Assembly (NCBI RefSeq): GCF_033170155.1
Contig: NZ_CP137079.1
Location: 3,472,001-3,536,000, forward strand
Direction: 5' to 3'
DNA length: 64,000 nucleotides
Origin: Raineyella sp. W15-4
Lineage (GTDB): Bacteria > Actinomycetota > Actinomycetes > Propionibacteriales > Propionibacteriaceae
Below, piece by piece: positions 24,183 through 34,141 of this stretch. Every line of letters starts with the position of its first letter. The first letter of the stretch is position 1. A model generated the notes under the pieces. The model searched no databases and had not been told where the DNA came from. It saw only the letters and a list, made by a program, of their open reading frames with translations. The position numbers and the translations under genes are program-made.

Positions 24183-24890
24183 TCACGGACTCGGCTCAGG
24201 ACCGTCGGGTAGTTCCAGGCGGTAGCCCATCCCGGCCTCGGTGAGCAGGTAGCGCGGGGCGTGCGGATCGGGTTCGAGCTTCTTGCGCAGCTGGGAGATG
24301 TAGAGCCGCAGGTAGCCGGTGTCGGTGACGTGGTCCGAGCCCCAGATCTGGGTGAGCAGGTCCTGCCGGGTGACCAGCCGACCCGGGTTGCGGACCAGGA
24401 GTTCGAGCACCCGCCACTCTGTCGGCGTGAGTCGCACATGGCGGGTCTCGCCGCCCGTGGTCCGGACCACGCTGCGGGCGGTCAGGTCGATCGACACGTC
24501 GCCGATCCGCACCATCGGCTCGGGTTCGTTGCTCGGCACCCGCCGGGTCAACGCCCGGACCCGGGCGAGCAGCTCCTGGATCGAGAACGGCTTGGTCACG
24601 TAGTCGTCGGCCCCGGCATCCAGGGCCTCCACCTTGTCCGCCGCCCCGGTGCGCCCGGAGATCACCAGGATGGGGGTCTGGGTCCAGCCGCGCAGCGCAT
24701 GGATCACGTCGATGCCGTCGAGTCCGGGCATGCCGAGATCGAGCAGCAGGAGGTCGGGCTGGTGCTCGACCGCGGCCTGGATGGTCCGCGCCCCGTCGGG
24801 GGCGGCGATGATCCGGTAGCCCTCGGCGCTGAGGGTGATCCGCAGGGCGCGGACGAGCTGCGGATCGTCGTCGGCGATGAGGATCTTCAT
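24183..24890 (-). CDS. kdpE: Kdp operon response regulator KdpE
   Basis: OmpR-family regulator of 235 aa. Receiver domain: ILIADDDPQL, acceptor Asp 52 in LLLDLGMPGLDG, Thr in ILVISGRTG, Lys in YVTKPFSIQELLAR. Winged-helix domain: HVRLTPTEWRVLELLVRNPG then TDTGYLRLYISQLRKKLEPD. It activates the kdp structural genes when potassium is scarce or osmotic pressure rises. It overlaps kdpD by 4 bp (ATGA), so sensor and regulator are made in step, at the end of the kdp operon. Confidence 0.94.
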   Translation of the reverse strand: MKILIADDDPQLVRALRITLSAEGYRIIAAPDGARTIQAAVEHQPDLLLLDLGMPGLDGIDVIHALRGWTQTPILVISGRTGAADKVEALDAGADDYVTKPFSIQELLARVRALTRRVPSNEPEPMVRIGDVSIDLTARSVVRTTGGETRHVRLTPTEWRVLELLVRNPGRLVTRQDLLTQIWGSDHVTDTGYLRLYISQLRKKLEPDPHAPRYLLTEAGMGYRLELPDGPEPSP

Positions 24891-27391
24891 CGTCCGTCAT
24901 CCTTCCGGTCTGTGGTGTCCGCGACCGGCAGCGCCACCACCATGGTCAGTCCGCCACCCGGGGTGTCCTCCGGTGTCAGTGTCCCACCCATCCCCTCGGT
25001 GAAGCCCTTGGACAGCGCGAGTCCCAGCCCGAGCCCGGTGGTGTTGTCGACATCGCCGAGCCGCTGGAAGGGGACGAAGATGTCGTCGAGGCGCTCCGGC
25101 GGGATGCCCGGCCCGTGATCGGTCACCCGGATCTCCACCCGGTCGGCGAAGGTGCTGGTGGCGATCCGCACCCGGCTGCCGGACGGCGCGTGACGGGTGG
25201 CGTTGGCCAGCAGGTTGACCAGCACCCGCTGCAGCAGCACCGGGTCGGCCAGCACCTCCGGGCAGGTCGGATCCAGGTCGATCTCCAACTGGTCCGGCCC
25301 GAGATGCAGCTCGTCCAGCGCCGGCGCGATCACCTCCGCCGGGTCGACGGGACCCAGCGACACCGCGATGACGCCGGCCTGCAGCCGGCTGACATCGAGC
25401 AGGTCGGTGACCACGGCAGACAGCGTGGCCAGGCTCTCGTCGGCGGTGGACAGCAGTTCCTCCCGGTCGGCGGCGCTGAGGTGGTCGTACGACGCCCGCA
25501 GTCCGCCCACCGCGGCGATCGCGGCCGCCAACGGCCGGCGCAGATCGTGGCTGACGGCGGACAGCAGCGCGCTGCGGACCCGCTCCGACGCGGCCAACGG
25601 GGCTACCTCGCTGGCCACCTCCTCCAGATCCCAGTGCTCCAGGGCGGCCTGCAGCTGAGCAGTGATGACGGCCAGCAGCCGCCGCTCCGAGGCCTGCAGG
25701 TCACTGCCGTAGAGTTCGAGCTGGGTGTCGGCGCCGACGGGCACCGTGGTCGGTGTGCCACCCGGCGCAGGATCGCCGTCGGCGGCCAGGACGGTCCCGT
25801 TCTCCACGAGGCGCACCGCCTGCAGGCCGAAGGCCGACCGCGTCTCACTGATCAATGCGGGCACCGCATCCTCCCCCCGCAGCACGCTGCCCGCGATGGC
25901 CTGCAGCAGTTCCGATTCGGTGGCCGCCCGCCGGGCCGTACGGGAGCGGCGCGCCGCCCGGTCGACCAGGAAACTCACCAGCAGCGCATTGACCACATAC
26001 AGTCCGAGTGCGATCAGGTGCAGGGGCTTGCTGATGGTGATGGTGTGGATCGGATCGATGTAGAAGTAGTCCACCGTCAGCCCGGACAGCAGCGCCGCGA
26101 ACAGGCCCGGCCAGATCCCACCCAGCAGGGCGACCAGAATGACCAGCAGCTGGTAGGCCAGCACGTCGGAGGTGATCGAGTCCGGGCTGCGGACCCGGGT
26201 CAGGAACAGGGTCAGCGCCGGCCCGCCGAGCAGGGCGAGAGCGAAGCCGGCGATCCGCCGCCGCGGGCTCAGTGCCCGGCCCAGCCGCGGCAGCTGGAAC
26301 CGGCCCCCCGCCGCAGGGTGATTGACGATGTGTACGTCGATCTTGCCGGCCTCGCGGATCACCGTCGCCCCGACTCCGGGGCCGGTCAGTGCGGCCTGCA
26401 GCCGTCCGCGGCGACTGACCCCCATCACGAGCTGGGTGGCGTTGACGGATCGGGCGAACTCGACCAGTGCCTCGGGGATGTCCTCCCCCACCACCTGGTG
26501 GTACGTACCGCCGAGCTTCTCCACCAGGGCGCGCTGGCGCGCCAGCGCCTCCGGGTGGCCCGACCGCAGGCCGTCCTGGCTGGTGACGTGCACGGCGAGC
26601 AGTTCCCCGCCGCCGGACCGGGCCGCGATCCGGGCGCCCCGCCGCAGCAGCGTCTCCCCCTCCGGTCCGCCGGCCAGCGAGACCACCACCCGCTCGCGGG
26701 CCTCCCAGGTGCTGTCGATGCCGTGTTCGGCCCGGTAGTTCTTGAGCGCCTGGTCGACCTCATCGGCCAGCCAGAGCAGGGCCAGCTCCCGCAGAGCGGT
26801 GAGGTTGCCGAGCCGGAAGTAGTTCGACAGCGCCGCATCGATCCGCTCGGCCGGATAGACGAACCCCTCCGACAGCCGGTCCCGCAGCGCCTGGGGAGCG
26901 AGGTCGACGACCTCGACCTGGTCGGCCGCCCGCAGCACATGGTCGGGGATGGTCTCCCGTTGCGGGACCCCGGTGATCTGTTCGACCACGTCATTGAGCG
27001 ACTCGATGTGCTGGATGTTGACCGTGGAGATCACGTCGATCCCCGCGTCGAGCAGGTCCTGGACGTCCTGCCAGCGCTTCTCGTGCGGCGAACCGGGCAC
27101 GTTGGTGTGCGCCAGCTCGTCGACCAGGGCGAGCTCCGGCCTGCGGGCCAGCACGGCGTCGAGGTCCATCTCGGACAGCTCGACCCCGCGGTAGGACACC
27201 GTACGCCGCGGCACGGTCTCCAGGCCCGCCATCATCGCCGCCGTGGCGGCGCGGCCGTGGGTCTCGACCACCGCCACCACGACGTCACGGCCCTCGTCCC
27301 GCAGCCGGCGGCCCTCCTCCAGCATGGTGTAGGTCTTGCCGACGCCGGGGGCGGCCCCGAGCAGGACCCGAAGCCGCCCCCGATCACTCAT
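24887..27391 (-). CDS. kdpD: Potassium/turgor sensor kinase KdpD
   Basis: Protein of 834 aa. The N-terminal KdpD domain has a P-loop (AAPGVGKTYTMLEEG, about 13-27) and the DELAHTNVPGS motif. A universal-stress-like domain follows (RVVVSLAGGPEGETLLRRGA; TQLVMGVSRRGRLQ, which binds c-di-AMP in some relatives), then four DUF4118 membrane helices around 385-490. After a GAF-like region come HisKA (LLSAVSHDLRRPLAAAIAAV) and HATPase (LLANATRHAPSGSRV; TDHGPGIPPERLDDIFVPF; GLGLGLALSKGFTE). It is full length. It sits three bases after kdpC and overlaps kdpE. Confidence 0.95.
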   Translation of the reverse strand: MSDRGRLRVLLGAAPGVGKTYTMLEEGRRLRDEGRDVVVAVVETHGRAATAAMMAGLETVPRRTVSYRGVELSEMDLDAVLARRPELALVDELAHTNVPGSPHEKRWQDVQDLLDAGIDVISTVNIQHIESLNDVVEQITGVPQRETIPDHVLRAADQVEVVDLAPQALRDRLSEGFVYPAERIDAALSNYFRLGNLTALRELALLWLADEVDQALKNYRAEHGIDSTWEARERVVVSLAGGPEGETLLRRGARIAARSGGGELLAVHVTSQDGLRSGHPEALARQRALVEKLGGTYHQVVGEDIPEALVEFARSVNATQLVMGVSRRGRLQAALTGPGVGATVIREAGKIDVHIVNHPAAGGRFQLPRLGRALSPRRRIAGFALALLGGPALTLFLTRVRSPDSITSDVLAYQLLVILVALLGGIWPGLFAALLSGLTVDYFYIDPIHTITISKPLHLIALGLYVVNALLVSFLVDRAARRSRTARRAATESELLQAIAGSVLRGEDAVPALISETRSAFGLQAVRLVENGTVLAADGDPAPGGTPTTVPVGADTQLELYGSDLQASERRLLAVITAQLQAALEHWDLEEVASEVAPLAASERVRSALLSAVSHDLRRPLAAAIAAVGGLRASYDHLSAADREELLSTADESLATLSAVVTDLLDVSRLQAGVIAVSLGPVDPAEVIAPALDELHLGPDQLEIDLDPTCPEVLADPVLLQRVLVNLLANATRHAPSGSRVRIATSTFADRVEIRVTDHGPGIPPERLDDIFVPFQRLGDVDNTTGLGLGLALSKGFTEGMGGTLTPEDTPGGGLTMVVALPVADTTDRKDDGR

Positions 27392-27394
27392 GGC

Positions 27395-28021
27395 TCAGCC
27401 CTTCCATGCGTCCAGGGCCACGTTGAGCTCCAGCACGTTCACCCGAGGCTCCCCAAGGTAACCCAGATCCCGTCCGCTGGTGTGCTGGCTGACCAGGGAG
27501 CGTACGACGTCCGGGCTCAGCCCGCGGGCCCGCGCCACCCGGTCGATCTGGATCTGCGCGTACGCCGGGCTGATGTCGGGATCCAGCCCCGAGGAGGACG
27601 CGGTGACCGCGTCGGGCGGCACCCGGTCGGCCGGGACCTGGTCGAAGGCTGCCACCTGGTCCTTGCGCGCCTGGATCGCGCCGACCAGCTTCGGGTTGTT
27701 CGGGCCGAGGTTCGACCCGGAGGAGGACGCTGCGTCGTACCCGTTCTCGCCCGCCGCGGACGGACGTGGCTGGAAGTACTGCGGCAGCGGGTCACCGGCC
27801 CGGTCGGTGAAGGACTGGCCGATCAGGGCCGACCCGACGACCCGGCCGTCGGCCGTACGGACCACGGATCCGTTGGCCTGTGACGGCAGCATGCCCTGGC
27901 CGATCAGGGTCATCACCAACGGGTAGACGATCCCGAGCAGGACCGTGAACAGTGCCATGGCGCGGAGCGAGACCCACAGGATCCGGCCGGTGGTGCGAGT
28001 AGTGGTGTTCATACCTGTCAC
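27395..28021 (-). CDS. kdpC: Potassium-transporting ATPase subunit KdpC
   Basis: Protein of 208 aa with one N-terminal membrane helix (ILWVSLRAMALFTVLLGIVY) and the KdpC extracytoplasmic domain: YPLVMTLIGQGMLPSQANGS, QSFTDRAGDPLPQYFQPRPS, SGLDPDISPAYAQIQIDRVA, ARGLSPDVVRSLVSQHT. It acts as an affinity-raising and assembly subunit of the KdpFABC complex. An in-frame second ATG (MNTTTRTTG) four codons in is an alternative start. Ten bases follow kdpB. Confidence 0.94.
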   Translation of the reverse strand: MTGMNTTTRTTGRILWVSLRAMALFTVLLGIVYPLVMTLIGQGMLPSQANGSVVRTADGRVVGSALIGQSFTDRAGDPLPQYFQPRPSAAGENGYDAASSSGSNLGPNNPKLVGAIQARKDQVAAFDQVPADRVPPDAVTASSSGLDPDISPAYAQIQIDRVARARGLSPDVVRSLVSQHTSGRDLGYLGEPRVNVLELNVALDAWKG

Positions 28022-28031
28022 TCCTGTCGGC

Positions 28032-30191
28032 TCAGAAACCCGGGATGAGGCGGATCAGCAGGTCGATCAGCCAGATCCCCACGAACGGTGCCACGATCCC
28101 GCCGACGCCGTAGATCAGCAGATTCCGGTTCAGCGTCTGCGAGGCGCTGAGCGCCCGGTACTGCACACCCCGCAGGGCCAGCGGCACCAGCAGCACGATG
28201 ATGATGGCGTTGAAGATGACCGCCGACAGCACCGCGGAGGCCGGCGAGTGCAGTCCCATCACGTTGACCGCGGCCAGCCCGGGGTAGATTCCCATGAACA
28301 TCGCCGGGATGATGGCGAAGTACTTGGCGACGTCGTTGGCGATCGAGAAGGTCGTCAGTGCCCCGCGGGTGATCAGCAACTGCTTGCCGATCCGGACGAT
28401 GTCGATGAGTTTCGTCGGGTCGGAGTCGAGGTCGACCATGTTGCCGGCCTCCTTGGCGGCCGACGTGCCGGTGTTCATCGCCACCCCGACGTCGGCCTGG
28501 GCGAGGGCGGGGGCATCGTTGGTGCCGTCGCCGGTCATCGCGACCATGTTCCCGCCGGCCTGCTCGGACCGGATCAGGGCCAGCTTGTCCTCCGGGACGG
28601 CCTCGGCGACGAAGTCGTCGACGCCGGCCTCCTCGGCGATCGCGGCGGCGGTGAGTGGGTTGTCCCCGGTGATCATCACCGTACGGATCCCCATCGCCCG
28701 CAGCTCGGCGAACCGCTCGGTCAACCCCTCCTTGACGATGTCCTTCAGGTGCACCACGCCGAGCAGCCGGCCGTGGCCGGCCGGGTCGCGCCGGGCCACC
28801 ACCAGCGGCGTCCCGCCGTCGGCGGAGATGTGGTCGGTGTGTTCCTTGATCTCGGTGAGCTGGTGGCTGGGCAACCGGCCGCCGCCCTCCTGCAGCCAGG
28901 CGGTCACCGCGGAGGCGGCCCCCTTGCGGATCTCGGTGCCGTCGGGCAGGTCCAGCCCCGACATCCGGGTCTGGGCGGTGAACGGCACGATCGTGCCGGG
29001 GTCGGAGTCGTCGACCCGGACCCCCTCGCTGCGGGCGAGCTCGACGATGGAGGTGCCCTCCGGGGTCGGGTCGGCCAGCGAGGACCGCGCGGCTGCGGCG
29101 ATCAGCTCGTCCTCGGCGACGCCGCTCACCGGCACGAAGGCGGTGGCACGGCGGTTGCCGAGGGTGATGGTGCCGGTCTTGTCCATCAGCAGGGTGGTGA
29201 CGTCACCGGCCGCCTCGACCGCCCGTCCGGACATGGCCAGCACATTGTGCTGCACCAGTCGGTCCATCCCGGCGATACCGATCGCTGACAACAGGGCCCC
29301 GATGGTGGTCGGGATCAGGCAGACCAGCAATGCGACCAGCGCCGTCAGGCTGACCGGCTCGGCGTCGAACGAGGCGATCGGGTCCAGCGTGAGGATCACC
29401 ACGACAAAGATGACGGACAACGACGCGAGCAGGATGGACAGCGCGATCTCGTTCGGCGTCCGTTGCCGGTTGGCGCCCTCCACCAGCGCGATCATCCGGT
29501 CGACGAAGGTCTGGCCGGGCTTCGAGGTGATCCGGACCACGATGCGGTCCGACAGCACCCGGGTGCCGCCGGTCACCGCGGACCGATCACCGCCGGACTC
29601 GCGGATCACCGGGGCCGACTCTCCGGTGATCGCCGACTCGTCGACCGAGGCGATGCCCTGGATGACATCCCCGTCACCGGGGATGAGCTCGCCGGCCGAC
29701 ACCACGACGGTGTCGTGCAGCTGCAGATCGGAGGACGGCACGTCCCGGACGGCGAGGTGCTCGGCGCCGGGGTCGGCGGCCAGTCCGGCGGGGTCGGCGA
29801 TGCGGTGCGCGGTGGTGCTGGTGCGGGTCTGCCGCAGCGAGTCCGCCTGGGCCTTGCCACGTCCCTCGGCGACCGATTCGGCGAGATTGGCGAAGAGCAC
29901 GGTGAGCCACAGCCAGACGGCGATCGCCCAGGTGAACGCCCGGGGCACCACGGTGCCACCGGAGGCGGCCGGCCCGATGAAGAGTTCGACGACCGCCAGG
30001 ACGGTGATCAGCACGGCCCCGACCCAGACCAGGAACATCACCGGATTGCGCCACTCCTGGCGCGGATCGAGCTTGCGGAACGCCCCGGGCAGGGAGGTCC
30101 ACAACTGGGACCAGGAGAAGGCGCCGGCCGAGGTCCGGTGGCTGGCGGCCCGGTGCGCGGGGGCGGGGGCGGGGGTGAGCGTGGTGGACAT
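28032..30191 (-). CDS. kdpB: Potassium-transporting P-type ATPase subunit KdpB
   Basis: Catalytic subunit of 719 aa that hydrolyses ATP for high-affinity potassium uptake. Actuator loop [15 protein letters not shown], phosphorylated Asp 337 in [13 protein letters not shown], nucleotide-domain [15 protein letters not shown], hinge [20 protein letters not shown] and the family-specific [19 protein letters not shown] are all present. The N-terminal 40 residues are an Ala/Pro/Ser-rich extension. It lies three bases after kdpA. Confidence 0.96.
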   Translation of the reverse strand: MSTTLTPAPAPAHRAASHRTSAGAFSWSQLWTSLPGAFRKLDPRQEWRNPVMFLVWVGAVLITVLAVVELFIGPAASGGTVVPRAFTWAIAVWLWLTVLFANLAESVAEGRGKAQADSLRQTRTSTTAHRIADPAGLAADPGAEHLAVRDVPSSDLQLHDTVVVSAGELIPGDGDVIQGIASVDESAITGESAPVIRESGGDRSAVTGGTRVLSDRIVVRITSKPGQTFVDRMIALVEGANRQRTPNEIALSILLASLSVIFVVVILTLDPIASFDAEPVSLTALVALLVCLIPTTIGALLSAIGIAGMDRLVQHNVLAMSGRAVEAAGDVTTLLMDKTGTITLGNRRATAFVPVSGVAEDELIAAAARSSLADPTPEGTSIVELARSEGVRVDDSDPGTIVPFTAQTRMSGLDLPDGTEIRKGAASAVTAWLQEGGGRLPSHQLTEIKEHTDHISADGGTPLVVARRDPAGHGRLLGVVHLKDIVKEGLTERFAELRAMGIRTVMITGDNPLTAAAIAEEAGVDDFVAEAVPEDKLALIRSEQAGGNMVAMTGDGTNDAPALAQADVGVAMNTGTSAAKEAGNMVDLDSDPTKLIDIVRIGKQLLITRGALTTFSIANDVAKYFAIIPAMFMGIYPGLAAVNVMGLHSPASAVLSAVIFNAIIIVLLVPLALRGVQYRALSASQTLNRNLLIYGVGGIVAPFVGIWLIDLLIRLIPGF

Positions 30192-30194
30192 GGT

Positions 30195-31868
30195 TCAGAG
30201 CAACCCTTCTGCCAACGGACCGAGGGTGAGGACGGGGAAGAACGTCAGGGCACTGACGAGGATGATCACGAAGAGCAGCAGCCCGACGAATTGCAGTCGA
30301 TGGGTCGGCAGCGTCCCGGCGGTCACCGGCACCTTGTCCTGGGCCGCCAGCGAGCCGGCCAGGGCGAGGACGAAGACAATCGGGACGAACCGTCCCAGCA
30401 CCATCGCCACCCCCAGGGCGGTGTTGAGCCACGGGGTGTTGGCGGCGAGACCGGCGAACGCCGAGCCGTTGTTGTTGGCCGCCGAGGTGAAGGCATACAG
30501 CACCTCGGACAGCCCGTGCGGGCCCGGATTGAGGATCGACGTGTTCGTGACGTCCTCGCGTACGCCGGGGAGGGCGAAGCTGAGCGCCGTGCCGACCACC
30601 ACCAGGGCCGGCATCACCAGGATGTAGAGGCTGGCGAGCTTCATCTCCCGTGGCCCGATCTTCTTGCCGAGGTACTCCGGCGTACGGCCGATCAGCAGGC
30701 CTGCGATGAACACCGCGATGACGGCCACCATCAGCATGCCGTACAGTCCCGATCCGACCCCGCCGGGCGCGACCTCGCCGAGCATCATGTTGATCATCGG
30801 CATCATGCCGCCCAGGGCGGTGAAGGAGTCGTGCATGGCGTCGACGGCGCCGGTCGAGGTGAGCGTGCTGGTGGTGCCGAACAGCGTGGTGCCGACGATC
30901 CCGAAGCGCTGTTCCTTGCCCTCCATCGCGGCCCCGGCGAGTTGCGGGGCCGCCCCGGCACCGTGCGCCTCCAGCGCGGTGAGGATGGCGAAGGAGGCGA
31001 CGTACAGGATCGCCATCGCCGCCAGGATCGCGTAGCCCTGCCGGTGGTCGCGGACCATCCGGCCGAAGGTCCGCGGCAGCGAGAACGGGATCACCAGCAT
31101 CAGCAGGATCTCGAAGAGGTTCGTCCAGGGCCTCGGGTTCTCGAACGGATGGGAGGCGTTCGCGTTGAAGAAGCCGCCACCGTTCGTGCCGAGCTCCTTG
31201 ATCACCTCCTGGGAGGCGGTCGGGCCACCGGGGATGTTCTGCGTGCCGCCGGCCAGTGTGGTGATCTCGGTGAACGGATGGACGTTCTGGATCACCCCGC
31301 CGACCATCAGCACGAACGCGCCGATCACCGCGAGCGGCAGCAGGATCCGCAACAGTCCACGAGTCAGGTCGACCCAGAAGTTCCCGAGCGTCCCCGACGT
31401 ACGCCGGGCGAGTCCGCGGACCAGCGCGACGGACACGGCGATGCCGACCGCGGCGGAGACGAAGTTCTGCACCGCCAGACCGGCCGCCTGCACGGTGTAG
31501 CCGAGGGTCGCCTCCGGCGAGTACGACTGCCAGTTGGTGTTGGTCACGAAGGAGACGGCGGTGTTGAAGGCCAGGTGCGGCGAGGGAGCCGACAGCCCCA
31601 GGGAGTACGGCAGCCACTGCTGGAGACGCTGCAGCAGGTAGACGATCAGTACACCGACCAGGGAGAACGCCAGCACCGCCCGCAGGTAGGCCGGCCAGGT
31701 CTGCTCGGCGCGGGGGGCGACGCCGATCAGGCGGTAGAGGCCGCGCTCCACCCGGGTGTCGGACTCGGATTCGTACACGCGGGCCATGTAGTCGCCCAGC
31801 GGACGGTAGAGCACGGCCAGCACGACCGCGACGGTCAGCAGCGACGCGAGAGCGAGGAGCGCCGTCAT
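30195..31868 (-). CDS. kdpA: Potassium-transporting ATPase subunit KdpA
   Basis: Channel-like subunit of 557 aa with about ten helices and four selectivity-filter-like repeats ([75 protein letters not shown]). These bind potassium in the KdpFABC complex. The ATG at 31868 shares its A with the TGA stop of kdpF (TGATG), the usual tight coupling. Confidence 0.96.
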   Translation of the reverse strand: MTALLALASLLTVAVVLAVLYRPLGDYMARVYESESDTRVERGLYRLIGVAPRAEQTWPAYLRAVLAFSLVGVLIVYLLQRLQQWLPYSLGLSAPSPHLAFNTAVSFVTNTNWQSYSPEATLGYTVQAAGLAVQNFVSAAVGIAVSVALVRGLARRTSGTLGNFWVDLTRGLLRILLPLAVIGAFVLMVGGVIQNVHPFTEITTLAGGTQNIPGGPTASQEVIKELGTNGGGFFNANASHPFENPRPWTNLFEILLMLVIPFSLPRTFGRMVRDHRQGYAILAAMAILYVASFAILTALEAHGAGAAPQLAGAAMEGKEQRFGIVGTTLFGTTSTLTSTGAVDAMHDSFTALGGMMPMINMMLGEVAPGGVGSGLYGMLMVAVIAVFIAGLLIGRTPEYLGKKIGPREMKLASLYILVMPALVVVGTALSFALPGVREDVTNTSILNPGPHGLSEVLYAFTSAANNNGSAFAGLAANTPWLNTALGVAMVLGRFVPIVFVLALAGSLAAQDKVPVTAGTLPTHRLQFVGLLLFVIILVSALTFFPVLTLGPLAEGLL

Positions 31869-31957
31869 CAGAAGCGCTCCGGTTTCACGAGGGCGAACAC
31901 CAGGTATCCGAGGGCGGCGACGCCGAGGACGAGGGCGATGAGATCGAGGACGATCAC
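31868..31957 (-). CDS. kdpF: KdpF small membrane subunit
   Basis: A 29-aa peptide, one membrane helix ([20 protein letters not shown] then FALVKPERF). The end [10 protein letters not shown] is the KdpF hallmark, and KdpF stabilises the KdpABC complex. The start is a GTG at 31957, overlapping the TGA of the upstream 27-aa gene as GTGA. Its own stop overlaps kdpA as TGATG. It is too short for ordinary gene callers. Confidence 0.88.
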   Translation of the reverse strand: MIVLDLIALVLGVAALGYLVFALVKPERF

Positions 31958-32037
31958 AGCTTCTCCACCGCCTTGCCCAGCGCGGCGACCAGTGCGAACA
32001 GCACGATCGTCCCCAGAACGTAGATCACGTCGAGCAC
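31954..32037 (-). CDS. 27-aa membrane peptide, first gene of the kdp operon
   Basis: A peptide of 27 aa: one membrane helix ([20 protein letters not shown]) and the basic/acidic end GKAVEKL. The GTG start at 32037 has an AAGGAG ribosome-binding site five bases upstream, and the stop overlaps kdpF by 4 bp. Those features make it a real translated gene. Similar tiny proteins precede kdpF in actinobacterial operons to my recollection, but I know of no assigned function. A stabilising subunit or leader peptide are possibilities. Confidence 0.7.
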   Translation of the reverse strand: MLDVIYVLGTIVLFALVAALGKAVEKL

Positions 32038-32350
32038 GGGAGCTCCTTGACGAGGTGACCGGGCCCGATCAGGACCCGGACGTCCGCAGACGCAATCCCT
32101 GATCGAAGCCGCGTCGACGCCTCGTCGAAAGGACCCCTAACAGAACCCATACGACGCCCCGAGGGCGCTATTCACCCTGGTCAGGATCCGGCCGCCCGAC
32201 CCACGTTCGCCCCGGTTCGGCTCACACACATTCGCAGAGGCATGACGTTCGCCCGTGCGAATGTGCTTGTCACTCAGCACAAACGCACGGGCGAAACGCA
32301 AAGCTGTGTCGATGTGTCTGACTGGGCCACGATGCCTGTCAGGGTCTCCC
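32038..32350. other. Non-coding region between pgi and the kdp operon
   Basis: This 313-base stretch must hold the kdp promoter and KdpE site, but I see no convincing -10/-35 pair or KdpE box. Its only clear structure is the hairpin at 32248-32295, close behind the end of pgi. No credible gene. Confidence 0.6.
32248..32295. terminator. Hairpin downstream of pgi, relative of the 14183 hairpin
   Basis: Arms at 32248-32266 and 32277-32295 pair at 17 of 19 positions (a two-base AA/AA interior mismatch) around a 10-base loop. Same skeleton as the hairpin at 14183-14230 (TCGCCC, two variable bases, GCG ... CACAAACGC, two variable bases, GGGCGA), with the two variable stem bases changed on both sides so pairing is kept. 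Probably terminates pgi. Confidence 0.6.
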
Positions 32351-34021
32351 TCAGTACCGGCGCTCCGCCCGGTAGTAGCGGATCAGCGCCCGGGTCGACG
32401 GATCCTGGGCCTCGATGGCCGTCTCGTCGCCGGCCACCGCACCGGTCAGTTGCTTGGCCATCGCCTTGCCGAGCTCGACGCCCCACTGGTCGAACGAGTC
32501 GATGCCCCAGACCGTGCCCTGGGTGAAGGTGATGTGCTCGTACAGGGCGATCAGCTGGCCCAGCACCGACGGCGACAGCTCGGGCGCCATGATCGAGGTG
32601 GTCGGCTTGTTGCCGGGGAACTCGCGGGCAGTGACGATCTCCTCACGGGTGCCCTCGGCCCGCACCTCGTCGAGGGTCTTGCCGAACGCCAGCGCCTTGG
32701 TCTGGGCGAAGAAGTTGCCGAGGAACAGCTCGTGCACGTCGTTCTCGCCGTCCCGGGTGGGGTTGGCCGGGTTGGCGACCGCGATGAAATCGGCGGGGAT
32801 CAGCCGGGTGCCCTGGTGGATCAACTGGTAGAAGGCGTGCTGGCCGTTCGTCCCGGGCTCGCCCCAGAAGACCTCGCCGGTGTCGGTGGTGACCGGGGTG
32901 CCGTCCCAGCGCACCCGCTTGCCGTTCGACTCCATCGTCAGCTGCTGCAGATAGGCCGGGAAGCGGTGCAGGTACTGGGCGTACGGCAGCACGGCATGCG
33001 ACTGGGCGCCGTGGAAGTTGGTGTACCAGATGTTCAGCAGGCCCATCAGCGCGGGCACGTTCTGCTCGATCGGGGTGGTCCGGAAGTGCTCGTCCATCGC
33101 GTGGAACCCAGCGAGGAAGGCCTCGAAGTTGTCCGGGCCGATGTAGACGGCCAGCGAGGTGCCGACGGCCGAGTCGACCGAGTAGCGCCCGCCGACCCAC
33201 TCCCAGAACCCGAAGGCGTTGGCCGGGTCGATGCCGAACGCGGCGACCTTGTCCAGGGCGGTCGACACGGCGACGAAGTGCCGGGCGACGGCCTCGCCCT
33301 CCTGGCCGTCGACGATCGCGCCACGGTCCTTGAGGCTGGAGACGAGCCAGTTGCGGACGATCCGGGCATTGGTCAGGGTCTCCAGCGTGGTGAACGTCTT
33401 CGAGGCGACGATCACCAGGGTGGTCTCCGGGTCGAGCAGGAAGGTCTTCTCGGCCGCGTCGGTCGGATCGATGTTCGAGATGAACCGGCACTCCAGACCC
33501 AGCTGGCCGTACGGCTTGAGCGCCTCGTACGCCATCACCGGGCCGAGGTCGGAGCCGCCGATGCCGATGTTGACGACCGTCCGGATGGTCTTGCCGGTGA
33601 TGCCACGCCACTCCCCGGAGCGGATCTTGCGGGCGAAGGCGTAGATCCGGTCCAGTTCCCCGTGGACGTCGGCCACGACGTCCTTGCCGTCGACGATCAG
33701 CGACTGGCCGGCCGGCTTGCGCAGGGCGGTGTGCAGCACCGCACGGTCCTCGGTGACGTTGATCCGGTCGCCCCGGAACATCGCATCGATCCGGCCGGTC
33801 AGGTGCACCTGGTCGGCGAGGTCGACCAGGGCCGACAGGATGTTCCCGTCGAGCCAGTTCTTGGACAGGTCGACGAAGAGGTCGCCGGCGGTGAAGGAGA
33901 ATCGCTCGGTGCGTCCCGGGTCCTCGGCGAACCACGTGCGCATGTTCGGTCGGTAGTCGTGGGCGAGGGAGCTCAGCCGCCCCCAGGCCTCGGTGGTGGT
34001 GGCATCAACGGGAGACTGCAT
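32351..34021 (-). CDS. pgi: Glucose-6-phosphate isomerase
   Basis: Protein of 556 aa interconverting glucose-6-phosphate and fructose-6-phosphate in the cytosol. It has [30 protein letters not shown], the PGI signature [13 protein letters not shown], the catalytic [20 protein letters not shown], and the C-terminal [19 protein letters not shown]. Length and motifs are those of the large, E. coli-type enzyme. Divergent from the mutarotase gene that acts on the same substrate pool. Confidence 0.96.
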   Translation of the reverse strand: MQSPVDATTTEAWGRLSSLAHDYRPNMRTWFAEDPGRTERFSFTAGDLFVDLSKNWLDGNILSALVDLADQVHLTGRIDAMFRGDRINVTEDRAVLHTALRKPAGQSLIVDGKDVVADVHGELDRIYAFARKIRSGEWRGITGKTIRTVVNIGIGGSDLGPVMAYEALKPYGQLGLECRFISNIDPTDAAEKTFLLDPETTLVIVASKTFTTLETLTNARIVRNWLVSSLKDRGAIVDGQEGEAVARHFVAVSTALDKVAAFGIDPANAFGFWEWVGGRYSVDSAVGTSLAVYIGPDNFEAFLAGFHAMDEHFRTTPIEQNVPALMGLLNIWYTNFHGAQSHAVLPYAQYLHRFPAYLQQLTMESNGKRVRWDGTPVTTDTGEVFWGEPGTNGQHAFYQLIHQGTRLIPADFIAVANPANPTRDGENDVHELFLGNFFAQTKALAFGKTLDEVRAEGTREEIVTAREFPGNKPTTSIMAPELSPSVLGQLIALYEHITFTQGTVWGIDSFDQWGVELGKAMAKQLTGAVAGDETAIEAQDPSTRALIRYYRAERRY

Positions 34022-34141
34022 GAGGCAAGACTATGGCCGCAGGCCGGGCGACGTACGGTCGGGCCGACACCCCGGTGGCGGCATGCCGAGACACGGTCGA
34101 TACCCCAGCCCGGTGGCCGCCCGAACCGCTACCGTGACGCC

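Noticed and set aside
25115-27883. A 922-aa plus-strand open frame opposite kdpD and kdpC
   Set aside because: It is exactly antisense to well-conserved kdp genes, has His/Gln/Arg/Gly-rich nonsense composition and no domain. High-GC shadow.
29463-32102. An 879-aa plus-strand open frame opposite kdpB and kdpA
   Set aside because: Antisense shadow of the kdp genes; composition typical of a complementary frame.
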